Origin: Streptomyces canus 299MFChir4.1
Lineage (GTDB): Bacteria; Actinomycetota; Actinomycetes; Streptomycetales; Streptomycetaceae
Direction: 5' to 3'
Assembly: GCF_000383615.1 (NCBI RefSeq)
Contig: NZ_KB911590.1
Span: 1-64,000 of the forward strand
DNA: 64,000 nucleotides
Shown: piece after piece, positions 42,922 to 52,020 of the stretch
How the letters are laid out: each line of letters begins with the position of its first letter
Numbering within the stretch: the stretch's first letter is position 1
Notes under the pieces: model-generated
The model's database searches: none
What the model was told of the DNA's origin: nothing
What the model saw: only the letters and a program-made list of their open reading frames with translations
Made by a program: the position numbers and the translations under genes

Positions 42922-45006
42922 TCACAGGGTCAGCTCCGGGTGCAGCCGGTCCAGCGTCCACACCTGCCGGCGACGGGCCGAGACGGCGGTCAGCGCGAGG
43001 GCACCCGCGGTGAAGGCGAGGAGCACCACGCACGCGTGCCACACCGGAGTGAGACCTCCGCCCGTGATGAGCCTCCTGAGGGCCTCGACGACATAGCTCA
43101 TCGGCAGGAAGGGGTGGAGTGCGTTGAAGAACTCCGGGCTGGTCTGGACGGGGTAGGTGCCGCCCGCGGACGTCAGCTGGAGCATCAGCAGCGCCAGGAC
43201 GAGGATCCGGCCCGCCGCTCCGAACCGTGCGTTCAGCCATTGGACGATCGCCGCGAAGCAGGCGGTCACCAGGAACAGGAAGCCCACGGTTCCGGCCGCC
43301 CGCACCATCTGGAGGCCGATCGCCCAGTGCAGCACCGACATCAACGCCACGACCTGGAGCACTCCGATCGCCACCACGGGCAGCCATCCCGCCAGCGCGA
43401 TCCGCCAGGCCCCGGCACCGGCGGCGAGAGCACGCCGGTTCATCGGGGTGATGAGCATGTACGCCACCATCGCGCCCACCCACAAGGACAGCGGGATGAA
43501 GTACGGGGCGAATCCGGTGCCGTAGTTCGGCGCCTTGTGCAGGTCCTTGGAGACCAGCTGGACCGGGTCGGCCATCACGTCGGTGCGCCGGTCGCGGGCC
43601 TTCTTGTCGTAGTCGGGGATCTGTGAGGCGCCGTCGTGCAGCCCGTCGGAGAGCTTCCCGGAGCCGTCCGCGAGCTTGTACATGCCGCCGCTGAGGGTGT
43701 CGGCCCCGGTCTTGAGCCTGCCGAGGCCCGCGTCCAGGTCCTGTGCGCCGCTCCTCGCGGTGCCGAGGCCGGAGTGGAGCGTCCTGGCGCCGGCGGCGAC
43801 CTTGCCGGCGCCCTGGTTCAGCTTGTTGATCTTGGCGACGGCGTCGTCGAGGTCCTCGGAGAGGTGGGGTGCCCGCTCGGCGAGGGTCCGGGCCTGCCGC
43901 TGGAGCGTGGCGAGTTGGCCGTCGAGCTTCTTCAGGTCGCCGTTCTGGTCGGCGACGAGCGCGTTGACGTCGTCGGCGACCTTCGCCACGTCGGCGGCGG
44001 CCTGCTGGGCCTTCTTCAGGTCGGCGCAGGCCGGGTCCGGCAGCACCGGGTCCGTGCAGCGCGCCTTGTAGACGGCGTTCAGGGCGGTGGCGGCCTTGTG
44101 TGCTCCCTGAGCGGCCGCCGGAGCGGTCCTGACCAGGGTGTCGAGATTGTGGCGGACGGCCCCGGCCGAGTCGGCGACGAGCCTGGCGGTGTCGCCGATG
44201 GTCTCCTCGTTGTCCCTGAGGAAGGGTCCCGCCTTGTCCGCGACCCCGTTGACCTTGTCGGCGAGGTTCTGGGTGCCGTCGGCGACCTGCCGCGCGCCGT
44301 CCGCGAGGTCCCCCGAGCCCTTGTCGAGCTTCGCCAGCCCGTCGGAGAGCCTGCCGCTGCCCGACTTGGCCTGCTCGAGGCCCGCGGCGAGGTCCTGGGA
44401 GCCCTTCTCCGCCTTGCCGATGCCGCCTTCGAGGTCGTCCGCCCCGTTCGCGGCCTTCACGGTGGCGCCGTGGATGTCGGAGAAGGAGATGAAGATCCGG
44501 TCCAGGAAGGACCGCGACGCCTTGGTGGACGCGGCCTGGCGCACCTCGGCGAAGACCGTCCGGGAGATCTGCCCGACGATGTAGTTGTTGGAGTCGTTTG
44601 TACGGACCTGGAGGGCGCCGGTCTCGGGGGAGTCGCCCGCGCTGGAGGCGATACGCCGGCTGAAGTCGGCCGGCATGGTGAGCGACAGGTAGTAGGTGCC
44701 GTTCTCGACGCCCTCACGCGCCTCGGCGGCGCCGACCTCGTGCCAGTCGAAGGTGTCGCTCTCGCGCAGCCCCTTGGTGAGGTCGTCGCCCGCGGTCAGC
44801 TTCTTCCCGTCGGCGGTGGCGCCCTTGTCGTCGTTCACGAGGGCGACGGGGATGCGGTCCAGGCGGCCGTACGGGTCCCAGAAGGACCACAGGTACAGGG
44901 CGCCGTACAGCAGCGGCAGCACCAGCAGGGCCACCAGGGCGGCGCGCGGCAGCTTCCCCCTGCCGAAGCGGCGCAGCTCAAGCGCGGCCAGTCTCGGCGA
45001 ACGCAT
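42922..45006 (-). CDS. YhgE/Pip-family membrane protein
   Basis: The 694-residue protein has one N-terminal helix (about residues 22-42), a large extracytoplasmic domain of about 450 residues and six C-terminal helices with a distal Arg-rich end. The extracytoplasmic part contains repeated heptad-like segments such as DLAAGLEQAKSGSGRLSDGL, as in phage infection protein Pip and EsaA/YhgE, and likely forms a long stalk. ATG at 45006 follows GAGGAG and overlaps the ATPase gene by 29 bp. Family members are ABC-2-type transporters or secretion-linked proteins. The substrate is unknown. Confidence 0.86.
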   Translation of the reverse strand: MRSPRLAALELRRFGRGKLPRAALVALLVLPLLYGALYLWSFWDPYGRLDRIPVALVNDDKGATADGKKLTAGDDLTKGLRESDTFDWHEVGAAEAREGVENGTYYLSLTMPADFSRRIASSAGDSPETGALQVRTNDSNNYIVGQISRTVFAEVRQAASTKASRSFLDRIFISFSDIHGATVKAANGADDLEGGIGKAEKGSQDLAAGLEQAKSGSGRLSDGLAKLDKGSGDLADGARQVADGTQNLADKVNGVADKAGPFLRDNEETIGDTARLVADSAGAVRHNLDTLVRTAPAAAQGAHKAATALNAVYKARCTDPVLPDPACADLKKAQQAAADVAKVADDVNALVADQNGDLKKLDGQLATLQRQARTLAERAPHLSEDLDDAVAKINKLNQGAGKVAAGARTLHSGLGTARSGAQDLDAGLGRLKTGADTLSGGMYKLADGSGKLSDGLHDGASQIPDYDKKARDRRTDVMADPVQLVSKDLHKAPNYGTGFAPYFIPLSLWVGAMVAYMLITPMNRRALAAGAGAWRIALAGWLPVVAIGVLQVVALMSVLHWAIGLQMVRAAGTVGFLFLVTACFAAIVQWLNARFGAAGRILVLALLMLQLTSAGGTYPVQTSPEFFNALHPFLPMSYVVEALRRLITGGGLTPVWHACVVLLAFTAGALALTAVSARRRQVWTLDRLHPELTL

Positions 45007-45733
45007 CGGTGGTCTCCTCACTCGTCTCGTCCTTCTCGTCAGCCGGTCGCGTGGACACCGTCACGGCGTCCTCCGGGGCCTCGCTGCACACCGCCACGAC
45101 CGTGGTCCCTGCCGCGGCGAGGGACCTGAGCTGCGCCCAGGCCTCGGTGCGTTCGGCGTCGGACAGCTTCAGGTCCAGGTCGTCGACGGCGAGCAGCCGC
45201 GGACGGCCGATCAGCGCCAGGGCGATCGACAGCCGCAGGGCTTCCAGGCGTTCCAGATCCCGTACGGCCGTTCGCGCGCCCTTGGGCAGCGCCTCCGGGG
45301 CGAGCCCCGCGGCCGACAGCGCGGTGTCGATCCGCAGCCTCGCCTCGGCCGTACGCTCCTCGCGCGGCCGCAGCAGGGCGCGCACCGAGTCGCCGAACCG
45401 GCGCTGCAGCAGCGCCCGTTCGCGCAGATGCTCCCCGACGGTCAGGGCCGGGTCGAGGTCGGTGACCCCGGCGACGTTCGCCGGCGCGCTGAACCGGCGC
45501 ACCGCCGCGAGCTGCTTCGGCAGCCGGGCCCCGCCCACGGTCGCCGTCCCCTCGGTGGCCTTCATCCGCCCGGTGAGCGCGAGCAGCAGGCTCGTACGAC
45601 CGGACCCCGACGGCCCCTCCACGGCGATCAACGCGCCGGACTCCGCGGCGAGGTCGATCCCGCGGAACGCCCAGCCGCGGGGCCCCTTCAGGCCGAAACC
45701 CTCGGCCGTGACAGTGACTCCGTCCACGGCCAC
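44978..45733 (-). CDS. ABC-type ATPase, degenerate, paired with the YhgE protein
   Basis: The 251-residue protein has the ABC fold but altered motifs. Walker A is GPSGSGRTS (residues 40-48) with Arg46 in place of Lys. No LSGGQ signature is recognisable before the Walker B RLLAVDDLD, which has Asp-Asp instead of Asp-Glu. The C-terminus is an acidic tail. The start is GTG at 45733 or six bases later, after AGGGG; the longer frame would cross the operator. It overlaps the YhgE gene by 29 bp. It may bind ATP structurally rather than power transport. Confidence 0.75.
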   Translation of the reverse strand: MAVDGVTVTAEGFGLKGPRGWAFRGIDLAAESGALIAVEGPSGSGRTSLLLALTGRMKATEGTATVGGARLPKQLAAVRRFSAPANVAGVTDLDPALTVGEHLRERALLQRRFGDSVRALLRPREERTAEARLRIDTALSAAGLAPEALPKGARTAVRDLERLEALRLSIALALIGRPRLLAVDDLDLKLSDAERTEAWAQLRSLAAAGTTVVAVCSEAPEDAVTVSTRPADEKDETSEETTDAFAETGRA

Positions 45734-45765
45734 CCCCTGATCTTCTTGAATCGCGAACTTTTTGA

Positions 45766-45779
45766 ACTGACTGGTCAGT
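45766..45779 (-). promoter_or_regulatory. TetR-type operator ahead of the ABC/YhgE/tetR operon
   Basis: ACTGACTGGTCAGT has perfect 6-bp arms around a 2-bp centre and lies 33 bp upstream of the ATPase start. Its form is typical of TetR repressor sites and the operon ends with a TetR gene. Confidence 0.7.
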
Positions 45780-45913
45780 GCAAAAACTAACCCGAACCTT
45801 CGATCGAAGCAAAAGCGCAGGTCAGAACGGATTGTCAGTGGCATACCTCACGATGGGCACATACGGCACTCCGTAGCGCGAGCTGCCGTCAACCAGACGA
45901 CAGGAGGTTCGTC

Positions 45914-46483
45914 ATGGCCAGCTACCACGCAGCCGCCGCCCGTCGGCGCCGCGCCACCGGCCCTGCCCCCTCACTGACCGGCCCGGCGAGCGACGTGCAC
46001 CCCGTGCTGCGCCGGGCGACGGCCCCGCCCGCCGCCCTCGACCTGCTCGCCCAGGCCCGCGCCGCCCTCGACGAGGCCTCGGCGCTGGAGACGCCGAACG
46101 AGCGCTATGCGACGGCCCATCTCGCCGCCCTGCGTACCGCGGCCGCCGTGCTCGCCGCCCGGGGGCGTCCGGAGCCGACGCCCCGACGCCGCGCCAAGAT
46201 CCGGAGCGCCTGGGAAGTGCTCCCCGAGATAGCGCCCGAACTCACCGAGTGGAGCGCGCTGTTCGCCTCCGGAGCCCGGCGCCGCGCCCGGGCCGAAGCC
46301 GGCATCCAGGGCGCGGCCAGCCGCCGGGACGCGGACGACCTCATACGCGACGTGGCGATGTTCCTGCGCCTCGTCGAGCGGATGCTGGTGCTCCAGCCGG
46401 TCCTGCCGCAGCCACGCCAGGACGCGGAGGGTCCGCAGGAGAGCGGCCACGGCACCGACCGAGGCTTTCCGGACGCCGGGTGA
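45914..46483 (+). CDS. SAV_6107-type HEPN domain protein
   Basis: The 189-residue, mainly helical protein has an Arg-rich N-terminus, a helical core (ALDLLAQARAALDEASALETPNERYATAHLAALRTAAAVLAARG, in blocks across 45-90) and WEVLPEIAPELTEWSALFASGARRRA. I recognise it as the actinobacterial SAV_6107 HEPN family; the classic R-x4-6-H ribonuclease motif is not evident. It follows a 180-bp divergent gap shared with the ABC operon. Function unknown. Confidence 0.72.
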   Translation: MASYHAAAARRRRATGPAPSLTGPASDVHPVLRRATAPPAALDLLAQARAALDEASALETPNERYATAHLAALRTAAAVLAARGRPEPTPRRRAKIRSAWEVLPEIAPELTEWSALFASGARRRARAEAGIQGAASRRDADDLIRDVAMFLRLVERMLVLQPVLPQPRQDAEGPQESGHGTDRGFPDAG

Positions 46484-46647
46484 CCGGGTGACCGGCGGGC
46501 CGCGTTACGGGTCACCGGGGCCCGGCCAGGGTCCGCCGTACGAGACAAGCGGCCGGTCACGGCACCGGAGTGACCAGGCGGGGTACCGGAGGCAATAGGG
46601 TGGAAGGCGCCTGAAGCCTTCCCCTCCGCGCCGAGGAGTCAACTGTC

Positions 46648-47418
46648 GTGTCGGACCCGCTGCGACCCCGCGCCTCCCTCCGTACCGCCGTGGTCTGGGA
46701 GGTCCTCCAGGACGCCCTCGACCGCCGGGTCAAGGCCACGGGACGCCAGGCGCTGGACGTCCTCGACACCGGAGGCGGCAGCGGCAACTTCGCGGTGCCC
46801 GTGGCCCGCCTCGGCCACCAGGTCACCGTCGTGGACCCCAGCCCCAACGCGCTGTTCGCCCTGGAGCGCCGCGCCGCCGAGGCCGGTGTCGCCGACCGGG
46901 TGCGCGGCGTCCAGGGAGACGCCCACGGCCTCTTCGACGTGGCCGAGCGCGGCGGCTACGACGTGGTGCTGTGCCACGGCGTCCTGGAGTACGTGGACGA
47001 CCCGGCCGAAGGCGTGCGCAACGTGGTGGCCGCCCTGCGCCCCGAGGGCGTCCTCAGCCTGCTCGCCGCCGGTCTCGGCGGCGCCGTGCTCGCGCGGGCC
47101 CTGGCCGGACACTTCAAGGAGGCCCGGCAGGCGCTCGACGACCCGAACGGCCGCTGGGGCGACGGCGACCCCGTGCCGCGCCGTTTCACCGCCGACCAGC
47201 TCACCGCGCTCGTCGAGGGGGCGGGCCTGACCGTGGGCGCCGTGCACGGCGTGCGGGTCTTCGCCGACCTCGTCCCCGGCGTACTCGTGGACACCGAGCC
47301 CGGCGCCCTGGAAGCCCTGCTGAAGCTGGAGGAGGCGGCGGCCGAGCTCGCCGCCTTCCACTCCGTGGCCACCCAGCTCCATGTGCTCGGTGAGACGCGA
47401 GAGGCAGCCGAGGCCTGA
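46648..47418 (+). CDS. Class I SAM-dependent methyltransferase
   Basis: The 256-residue protein has the AdoMet motif VLDTGGGSGNFAVPVARLGH, acidic VVDPSPNAL at strand 2, VQGDAHGLFD and the motif IV region YDVVLCHGVLEYV. It has no signal or membrane part. The GTG at 46648 lies 165 bp after the HEPN gene. From family resemblance it could act on a small molecule or a protein, but no substrate can be read off. Confidence 0.85.
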   Translation: MSDPLRPRASLRTAVVWEVLQDALDRRVKATGRQALDVLDTGGGSGNFAVPVARLGHQVTVVDPSPNALFALERRAAEAGVADRVRGVQGDAHGLFDVAERGGYDVVLCHGVLEYVDDPAEGVRNVVAALRPEGVLSLLAAGLGGAVLARALAGHFKEARQALDDPNGRWGDGDPVPRRFTADQLTALVEGAGLTVGAVHGVRVFADLVPGVLVDTEPGALEALLKLEEAAAELAAFHSVATQLHVLGETREAAEA

Positions 47419-47695
47419 GCCGCCCCCTGTGCCGGAGTGCTGATCAGGTACTTGATGGCACATGGAGTACGCCACAGGCCCCCCGATAGCGCGCTCAGCG
47501 CCGTATGATCGAGGGAGACCGCCCGGCATGACGGGACGGCCGCTGGGGAATGACAAGATTCAGCAGCCGGAGCGTTCATGGCGGAATCCGGTTGGCCAAT
47601 TGGCGCAGAGGGGCGGGTTTCACGGGGGCGATTCCCTGCCTATCCTGAAGAGACCCCCCGAGTCGCCCCGGCGACTGCACGATGAGGAGGACGCC

Positions 47696-48091
47696 GTGCC
47701 GCTCTCGGAGCACGAGCAGCGCATGCTCGAGCAGATGGAGCGAGCGCTGTACGCCGAAGATCCCAAGTTCGCGTCGGCGCTCGAGGGAAGCGGGCTGCGT
47801 ACGTACACCCGGCGGCGGGTCTACCAGGCGGTCGCCGGCTTCCTCGTGGGTATCGCGCTCCTCATGGCCGGAGTGGTCGCCAAGCAGGTGTGGCTCAGCG
47901 TGGTGGGCTTCCTCGTCATGCTGGGGTGCGCGGTGCTCGCCGTGACCGGCTGGCGCAAGGCCCCCAAGCCGGGCGAGCAACCTGCCGCGGGCGCTCCGCA
48001 CGCCCGTCGTCAGGGACGGCAGAAGCGCTCGGTGATGGACCGGATCGAGCAGCGTTGGCAGAAGCGCCGCGATGAGCAGGGCGGCCAGTAG
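47696..48091 (+). CDS. DUF3040 membrane protein near the division cluster
   Basis: The 131-residue protein starts with the DUF3040 hallmark PLSEHEQRMLEQMERALYAEDPKF, followed by two transmembrane helices (residues 43-85) and a basic tail. A GAGGAGG lies 6 bases before the GTG at 47696, which settles the start. Homologues sit beside the division genes across actinobacteria, so a role at the division septum or the envelope is plausible but not shown. Two strong hairpins follow. Confidence 0.88.
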   Translation: MPLSEHEQRMLEQMERALYAEDPKFASALEGSGLRTYTRRRVYQAVAGFLVGIALLMAGVVAKQVWLSVVGFLVMLGCAVLAVTGWRKAPKPGEQPAAGAPHARRQGRQKRSVMDRIEQRWQKRRDEQGGQ

Positions 48092-48122
48092 CCGGCCCGA
48101 CAAGCAGTTCCCACAGATGTTC

Positions 48123-48160
48123 TGAGGGGGTGAGCACCCAATCGGGTGCTCACCCCCTCA
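48123..48160. terminator. 17-bp perfect hairpin after the DUF3040 gene
   Basis: Arms 48123-48139 and 48144-48160 pair perfectly over 17 bp around AATC. Located between convergent genes, it could stop transcription from both sides. Confidence 0.9.
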
Positions 48161-48180
48161 CGCATGTCCTGCGCGCAGCT

Positions 48181-48215
48181 CGGTGGCCCGGGCCTTCGAG
48201 AGGCCCGGGCCACCG
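48181..48215. terminator. Second 15-bp perfect hairpin
   Basis: Arms 48181-48195 and 48201-48215 pair perfectly around TCGAG. It lies 20 bp beyond the first hairpin and 30 bp before the stop of the convergent transglutaminase gene. Confidence 0.85.
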
Positions 48216-48244
48216 TCGTTCTGCCGCCTGCGGGGCGGCGTTCT

Positions 48245-50653
48245 TCAGCCGCTCTGACCCGACGGCTTGCGCAGGGTCGGCCGGGCCGCCGCCACACGTG
48301 TCCTGACCCCCGCCCACCACTCAGAGACCGCCCACGCCACCCTCGCGGTGGAACGCGGGGCGATCAGGGCACGCACCCGTGTGCGCCGGCCTGCCGAACC
48401 GCGCAGTCCGCCGATCACCTGGTGGACGTCCTGTGCGAGTCCGGCCGTCGGACGGGGCCGCGGGGCGTAGAGCACCTGCTCCACGGCGTCCGCCACCCGG
48501 TGCACCGAGGCCGCGGCCGGCGGGTCGAGATGCCCGAGCCGCACGATCCGCGCGGCCGCTCTACGGGGCGTCTGCGAGTCGTCCGGCGCAATCCCGAAGT
48601 CCCAGGCCGTGTCGGTCAGCTCCTGCCAGGCCGCGAGGGTGTGCGCGGCGGCCCCCTCGGCACTGCGGCCGTACCCGCCCAGGCGTACCGAACGGGTGCG
48701 CAGCCGCCACAGCATCGGCGCCGAGGGGACCGCGAGCACGAGCAGTCCGACGAAGAGCCAGAACAGCAGTTTCAGATACCACCACTGGCCCTGTACGGCC
48801 CACCAGGGGCCGTCACCGCCCTTGGCGGCCGCGGCCGCCGGGGACGCGCTGTCGCACGCCTGAAGCTTCCGCAGCTGGGGCGAGCAGATCTCGCTCGCCG
48901 AGGCCGAGGCCGACGGAGCCGTGGACGACCCCGCGGAGGGCCGCGCCGCACCGGGGTCGACGTTGCCGGTGGCGTCCGGGACGGTGTACGAGGGCACCGT
49001 GCCCCTGGTCGGGGTGGGCTCGAAGCGGGTCCATCCCACTCCCTCGAAGTACAGCTCGGGCCAGGCGTGGGCGTCCTTGAGCCCCACCGACACCGAGCCG
49101 TCCGCCTGCGGGGTGCCGGGCGCGAAGCCCACCGCGACACGGGCCGGAATGCCCAGCGAGCGGGCCATCGCCGCCATGGCGAAGGAGAAGTGGACGCAGA
49201 AGCCCTGCTTGTCCCGCAGGAAGTTGGCGATCGCGTTGGGCCCGTCGCCGACCTGTACCTGGGTGTCGTACTCGAAGCCCCCGGTCACCGCGAAGTAGTC
49301 CTGGAGCGCGACCGCCTGCTCGTAGGGGTTCTTGGCGCCCGCGGTGACCTCGCGGGCGGTCCTGGCCACCACCGCCGGCAGCGAGTCCGGCAGGTCGGTG
49401 TACTCGCGCTCGATGGCCGGCGGCGCGGCCGGTGCCGCGGCGAGCTGCTCGGCCGTCGGCTCGACGTCCAGGCTCTTCACCTCGTACGTCAGCCCGCGCG
49501 TGTTCTGCCCGTGGTCGCCGACGAGCGCCATGCCCTCGGGCTCGTAGCGCCAGTTGCCGCGGACCTGGACGCCGCTGGGCGGGTAGGGCATGGGCAGATA
49601 GCTCTGCTCGTACCAGTTCGCCGCCGAGATGGCCGTCTTGACCTCCGCGCGGTTGATGTCGGGGCCGAGGCCGATCGGGGTGGGGAAGTCCTTCGGTACG
49701 GCGCCGATGGACCGCTTGGACGGTTTCCAGGTCCGGCCGTCGAAGTCGTCCAGGGAGACGATCCGCAGATACAGGTCGGAGGTGTCGTTGCTCTGGGTCC
49801 GTACGGACAGGACCTGGCGGTCCTCGTCCACGTTCAGGCTGTCGCGCAGCGAGAGCAGCGGGTTCACGGCGGAGATCGTGCCGCCGCTGCCGTTCCCGGC
49901 GCCCACGCCCGCCCCGGTGGCGTCCAGGAGACCGCCGTTCATCGAGGGCAGGACGGCCGACACCACGAGGGCGATGCCGAGGCTCGCCACGCCGATCCGC
50001 CGGCCGGTGCGCACCGGCGCCACCGGCCCGGAGTCCACGCCCGGGGAGCGTGGCGCCCGGCCGAAGACACGGCCCCACTGGGAGAGCCGGTCGCGCCCCT
50101 CGGCCAGGAGCAGCAGCAGATAGCCGATCGCCGCGACCAGGAACCAGAACCAGTCGCCGTGGCCTTCGGACAGCCCCGCGGCGACGGAGTACAGCGCGAG
50201 CAGCGGCAGGCCCGCCGGGGCCGCGCTGCGGAAGGTCACCGCGAGGGTGTCCACCACGAGCCCGACGATCAGGACACCGCCGAGGACCATCAGCCTGATG
50301 CCCTCGGACGCCAGCGGCGCCGGGATCGCGTACCGCGCGATGTCGTCGCCGCCCTGCTGGAGCAGGTCCCCGAAGTGCAGCAGGACGCGCGGGCCGGGGA
50401 TCAGCCCGAGGAAGGCCTGGTCACGGGCGAAGATCAGGGTCAGCATGACCAGTGTGACGAGCGCCTGGGCCGCCACCGTCAGCGGACGGGCCAGCGGGAT
50501 CCGCCGGGTCGCCGCGCCCACGACGGTCTGCACCCCGAGCAGGAAGGCGGCCTGCACGATCCAGGTGACCGGCTGGACCAGCGGCAGCAGGGCGCACGCG
50601 GCCATCAGCGTGGCCGCCCACGCGCACAGCGCCAGTCGTCCCCGCCCGCTCAT
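48245..50653 (-). CDS. TgpA-like transglutaminase membrane protein
   Basis: The 802-residue protein has six or so N-terminal transmembrane helices, a periplasm-side region with a transglutaminase core and a last helix near residue 620 followed by a C-terminal DUF4129-like part. The catalytic Cys lies in KQGFCVHFSFAMAAMARSLGIPAR, the His in DAHAWPELYF and the Asp in the following FEPTP. The gene overlaps the DUF58 gene in ATGA. MoxR-DUF58-transglutaminase trios are widespread and are thought to act at the envelope. The exact reaction is unknown. Confidence 0.87.
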   Translation of the reverse strand: MSGRGRLALCAWAATLMAACALLPLVQPVTWIVQAAFLLGVQTVVGAATRRIPLARPLTVAAQALVTLVMLTLIFARDQAFLGLIPGPRVLLHFGDLLQQGGDDIARYAIPAPLASEGIRLMVLGGVLIVGLVVDTLAVTFRSAAPAGLPLLALYSVAAGLSEGHGDWFWFLVAAIGYLLLLLAEGRDRLSQWGRVFGRAPRSPGVDSGPVAPVRTGRRIGVASLGIALVVSAVLPSMNGGLLDATGAGVGAGNGSGGTISAVNPLLSLRDSLNVDEDRQVLSVRTQSNDTSDLYLRIVSLDDFDGRTWKPSKRSIGAVPKDFPTPIGLGPDINRAEVKTAISAANWYEQSYLPMPYPPSGVQVRGNWRYEPEGMALVGDHGQNTRGLTYEVKSLDVEPTAEQLAAAPAAPPAIEREYTDLPDSLPAVVARTAREVTAGAKNPYEQAVALQDYFAVTGGFEYDTQVQVGDGPNAIANFLRDKQGFCVHFSFAMAAMARSLGIPARVAVGFAPGTPQADGSVSVGLKDAHAWPELYFEGVGWTRFEPTPTRGTVPSYTVPDATGNVDPGAARPSAGSSTAPSASASASEICSPQLRKLQACDSASPAAAAAKGGDGPWWAVQGQWWYLKLLFWLFVGLLVLAVPSAPMLWRLRTRSVRLGGYGRSAEGAAAHTLAAWQELTDTAWDFGIAPDDSQTPRRAAARIVRLGHLDPPAAASVHRVADAVEQVLYAPRPRPTAGLAQDVHQVIGGLRGSAGRRTRVRALIAPRSTARVAWAVSEWWAGVRTRVAAARPTLRKPSGQSG

Positions 50654-52020
50654 CACGACGCCTCCCCGGCGCCGGCCGCACCGACGCCCGTGCGCTCGCG
50701 GTCCGCGAGACGCCACAGCTCTTCGAGGGAGGTGCCCCGCGGCACGCCCAGTGCCGTCCAGCCCGACTCCCGCAGCATCCGCAGCGGCGCCTCGCGCTCG
50801 TCCACCGGCCCGGGCACGTCGGAGGGTTCCCGCACCCAGCTCTCGCTGTCGAGCACGAACGCGAGCGCGCCCCCGCTGCGCTGCCGCATCTTGGCGGCCA
50901 CCGCGGCCTGCTCCTCGTCGAGGTCGCCGAAGAAGGCCACCAGCAGTCCTTCGTTCCCGCGGCGCAGCACGTCGTACGCGCGCGACAGGCCGGTGCCGTC
51001 GGAGTGGTCGATCACCGCGAGGGTGTCCATCATCAGGCCGGCCGCGTCCGCGGTCCCCTGGCTCGCGCCCGCGAAGCCGTCGGCGCCTTCGCCGGGCACG
51101 GAGTTGCCGGTGTCCGTCAGCAGCCGTACGGAGAAGCCCCGTTCGAGCATGTGGACCAGGACGGAGGCGGCGCCCGAGACGGCCCACTCGAAGGCCGAGT
51201 CGGGGCCCGCGCCCGCGAAGGCGAGGCCCCGGGTGTCCAGGAGCACCGTGCAGCGGGCGCGCTGGGGCTGCTCCTCGCGCCGGACCATCAGCTCGCCGTA
51301 GCGGGCGGTGGAGCGCCAGTGGACCCGGCGCAGGTCGTCGCCGTAGCGGTAGCCGCGCGGGATCACGTCGTCCTCGCCGGCCAGGGCGAGCGAGCGCTGC
51401 CGTCCGTCGCCGTACCCCTTGGCCTCGCCGCTCAGCCGCACCGGGGGCAGCGCCTCCACGCGCGGGATCACGGTCAGGGTGTCGTGCGTCGAGAAGGAGC
51501 GGGTCAGCTCGCACATGCCGAACGGGTCGGTCAGGCGCAGCTGGAGCGGGCCCAGCGGATAGCGGCCGCGCAGGTCGGAGCGGACCCGGTAGGAGACCTC
51601 GCGGCGGCCGCCCGGCTCGACGCGGTCGAGCACGAAGCGGGGGCGCGGGCCGAGGACGTAGGGGACCCGGTCCTGGAGCATCAGCAGGCCGGTGGGCAGC
51701 CGGGAGACGTTGTCCATCCGCAGATGGACGCGGGCCTCGCTGCCGGCGGGCACGCGCGCGGGGGAGAGCCTGCGGCTGCCCGCGACCCGGTAGCGGGTGC
51801 GGTAGAGCACGGTGGCGCAGACCAGGGGCAGTACGGCCAGCAGGAGGCCGACCCGCAGCAGGTCGGACTGGCCGAGGACGTAGGCGCAGACGGCCGCGGC
51901 GATGCCGGCGGCGAAGAAGGAGCGGCCCCGGGTGGTCAGTCCGGCCAGTGCCGTGCGGACCCCGCCCTTGTCGCCCCGGTCGGCCTCGGGGCCGCCGGCC
52001 GAGGGCACGCCGGTGGACAT
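50653..52020 (-). CDS. DUF58 (VWA-like) protein
   Basis: The 455-residue protein has two adjacent helices at about residues 33-70, a beta-sandwich region and the DUF58 core with GYGDGRQRSLALAGEDDVIPRGYRYGDDLRRVHWRSTAR, in blocks across 200-245, which is the family signature. A von Willebrand-like metal site follows around VLLDTRG. Start is ATG 52020 or the overlapping GTG 52023. It lies between moxR and the transglutaminase gene with overlaps on both sides. Confidence 0.88.
   Translation of the reverse strand: MSTGVPSAGGPEADRGDKGGVRTALAGLTTRGRSFFAAGIAAAVCAYVLGQSDLLRVGLLLAVLPLVCATVLYRTRYRVAGSRRLSPARVPAGSEARVHLRMDNVSRLPTGLLMLQDRVPYVLGPRPRFVLDRVEPGGRREVSYRVRSDLRGRYPLGPLQLRLTDPFGMCELTRSFSTHDTLTVIPRVEALPPVRLSGEAKGYGDGRQRSLALAGEDDVIPRGYRYGDDLRRVHWRSTARYGELMVRREEQPQRARCTVLLDTRGLAFAGAGPDSAFEWAVSGAASVLVHMLERGFSVRLLTDTGNSVPGEGADGFAGASQGTADAAGLMMDTLAVIDHSDGTGLSRAYDVLRRGNEGLLVAFFGDLDEEQAAVAAKMRQRSGGALAFVLDSESWVREPSDVPGPVDEREAPLRMLRESGWTALGVPRGTSLEELWRLADRERTGVGAAGAGEAS

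Noticed and set aside
48146..51301. 1051-codon plus-strand open frame
   Set aside because: Lies opposite the transglutaminase gene and has no recognisable domain.
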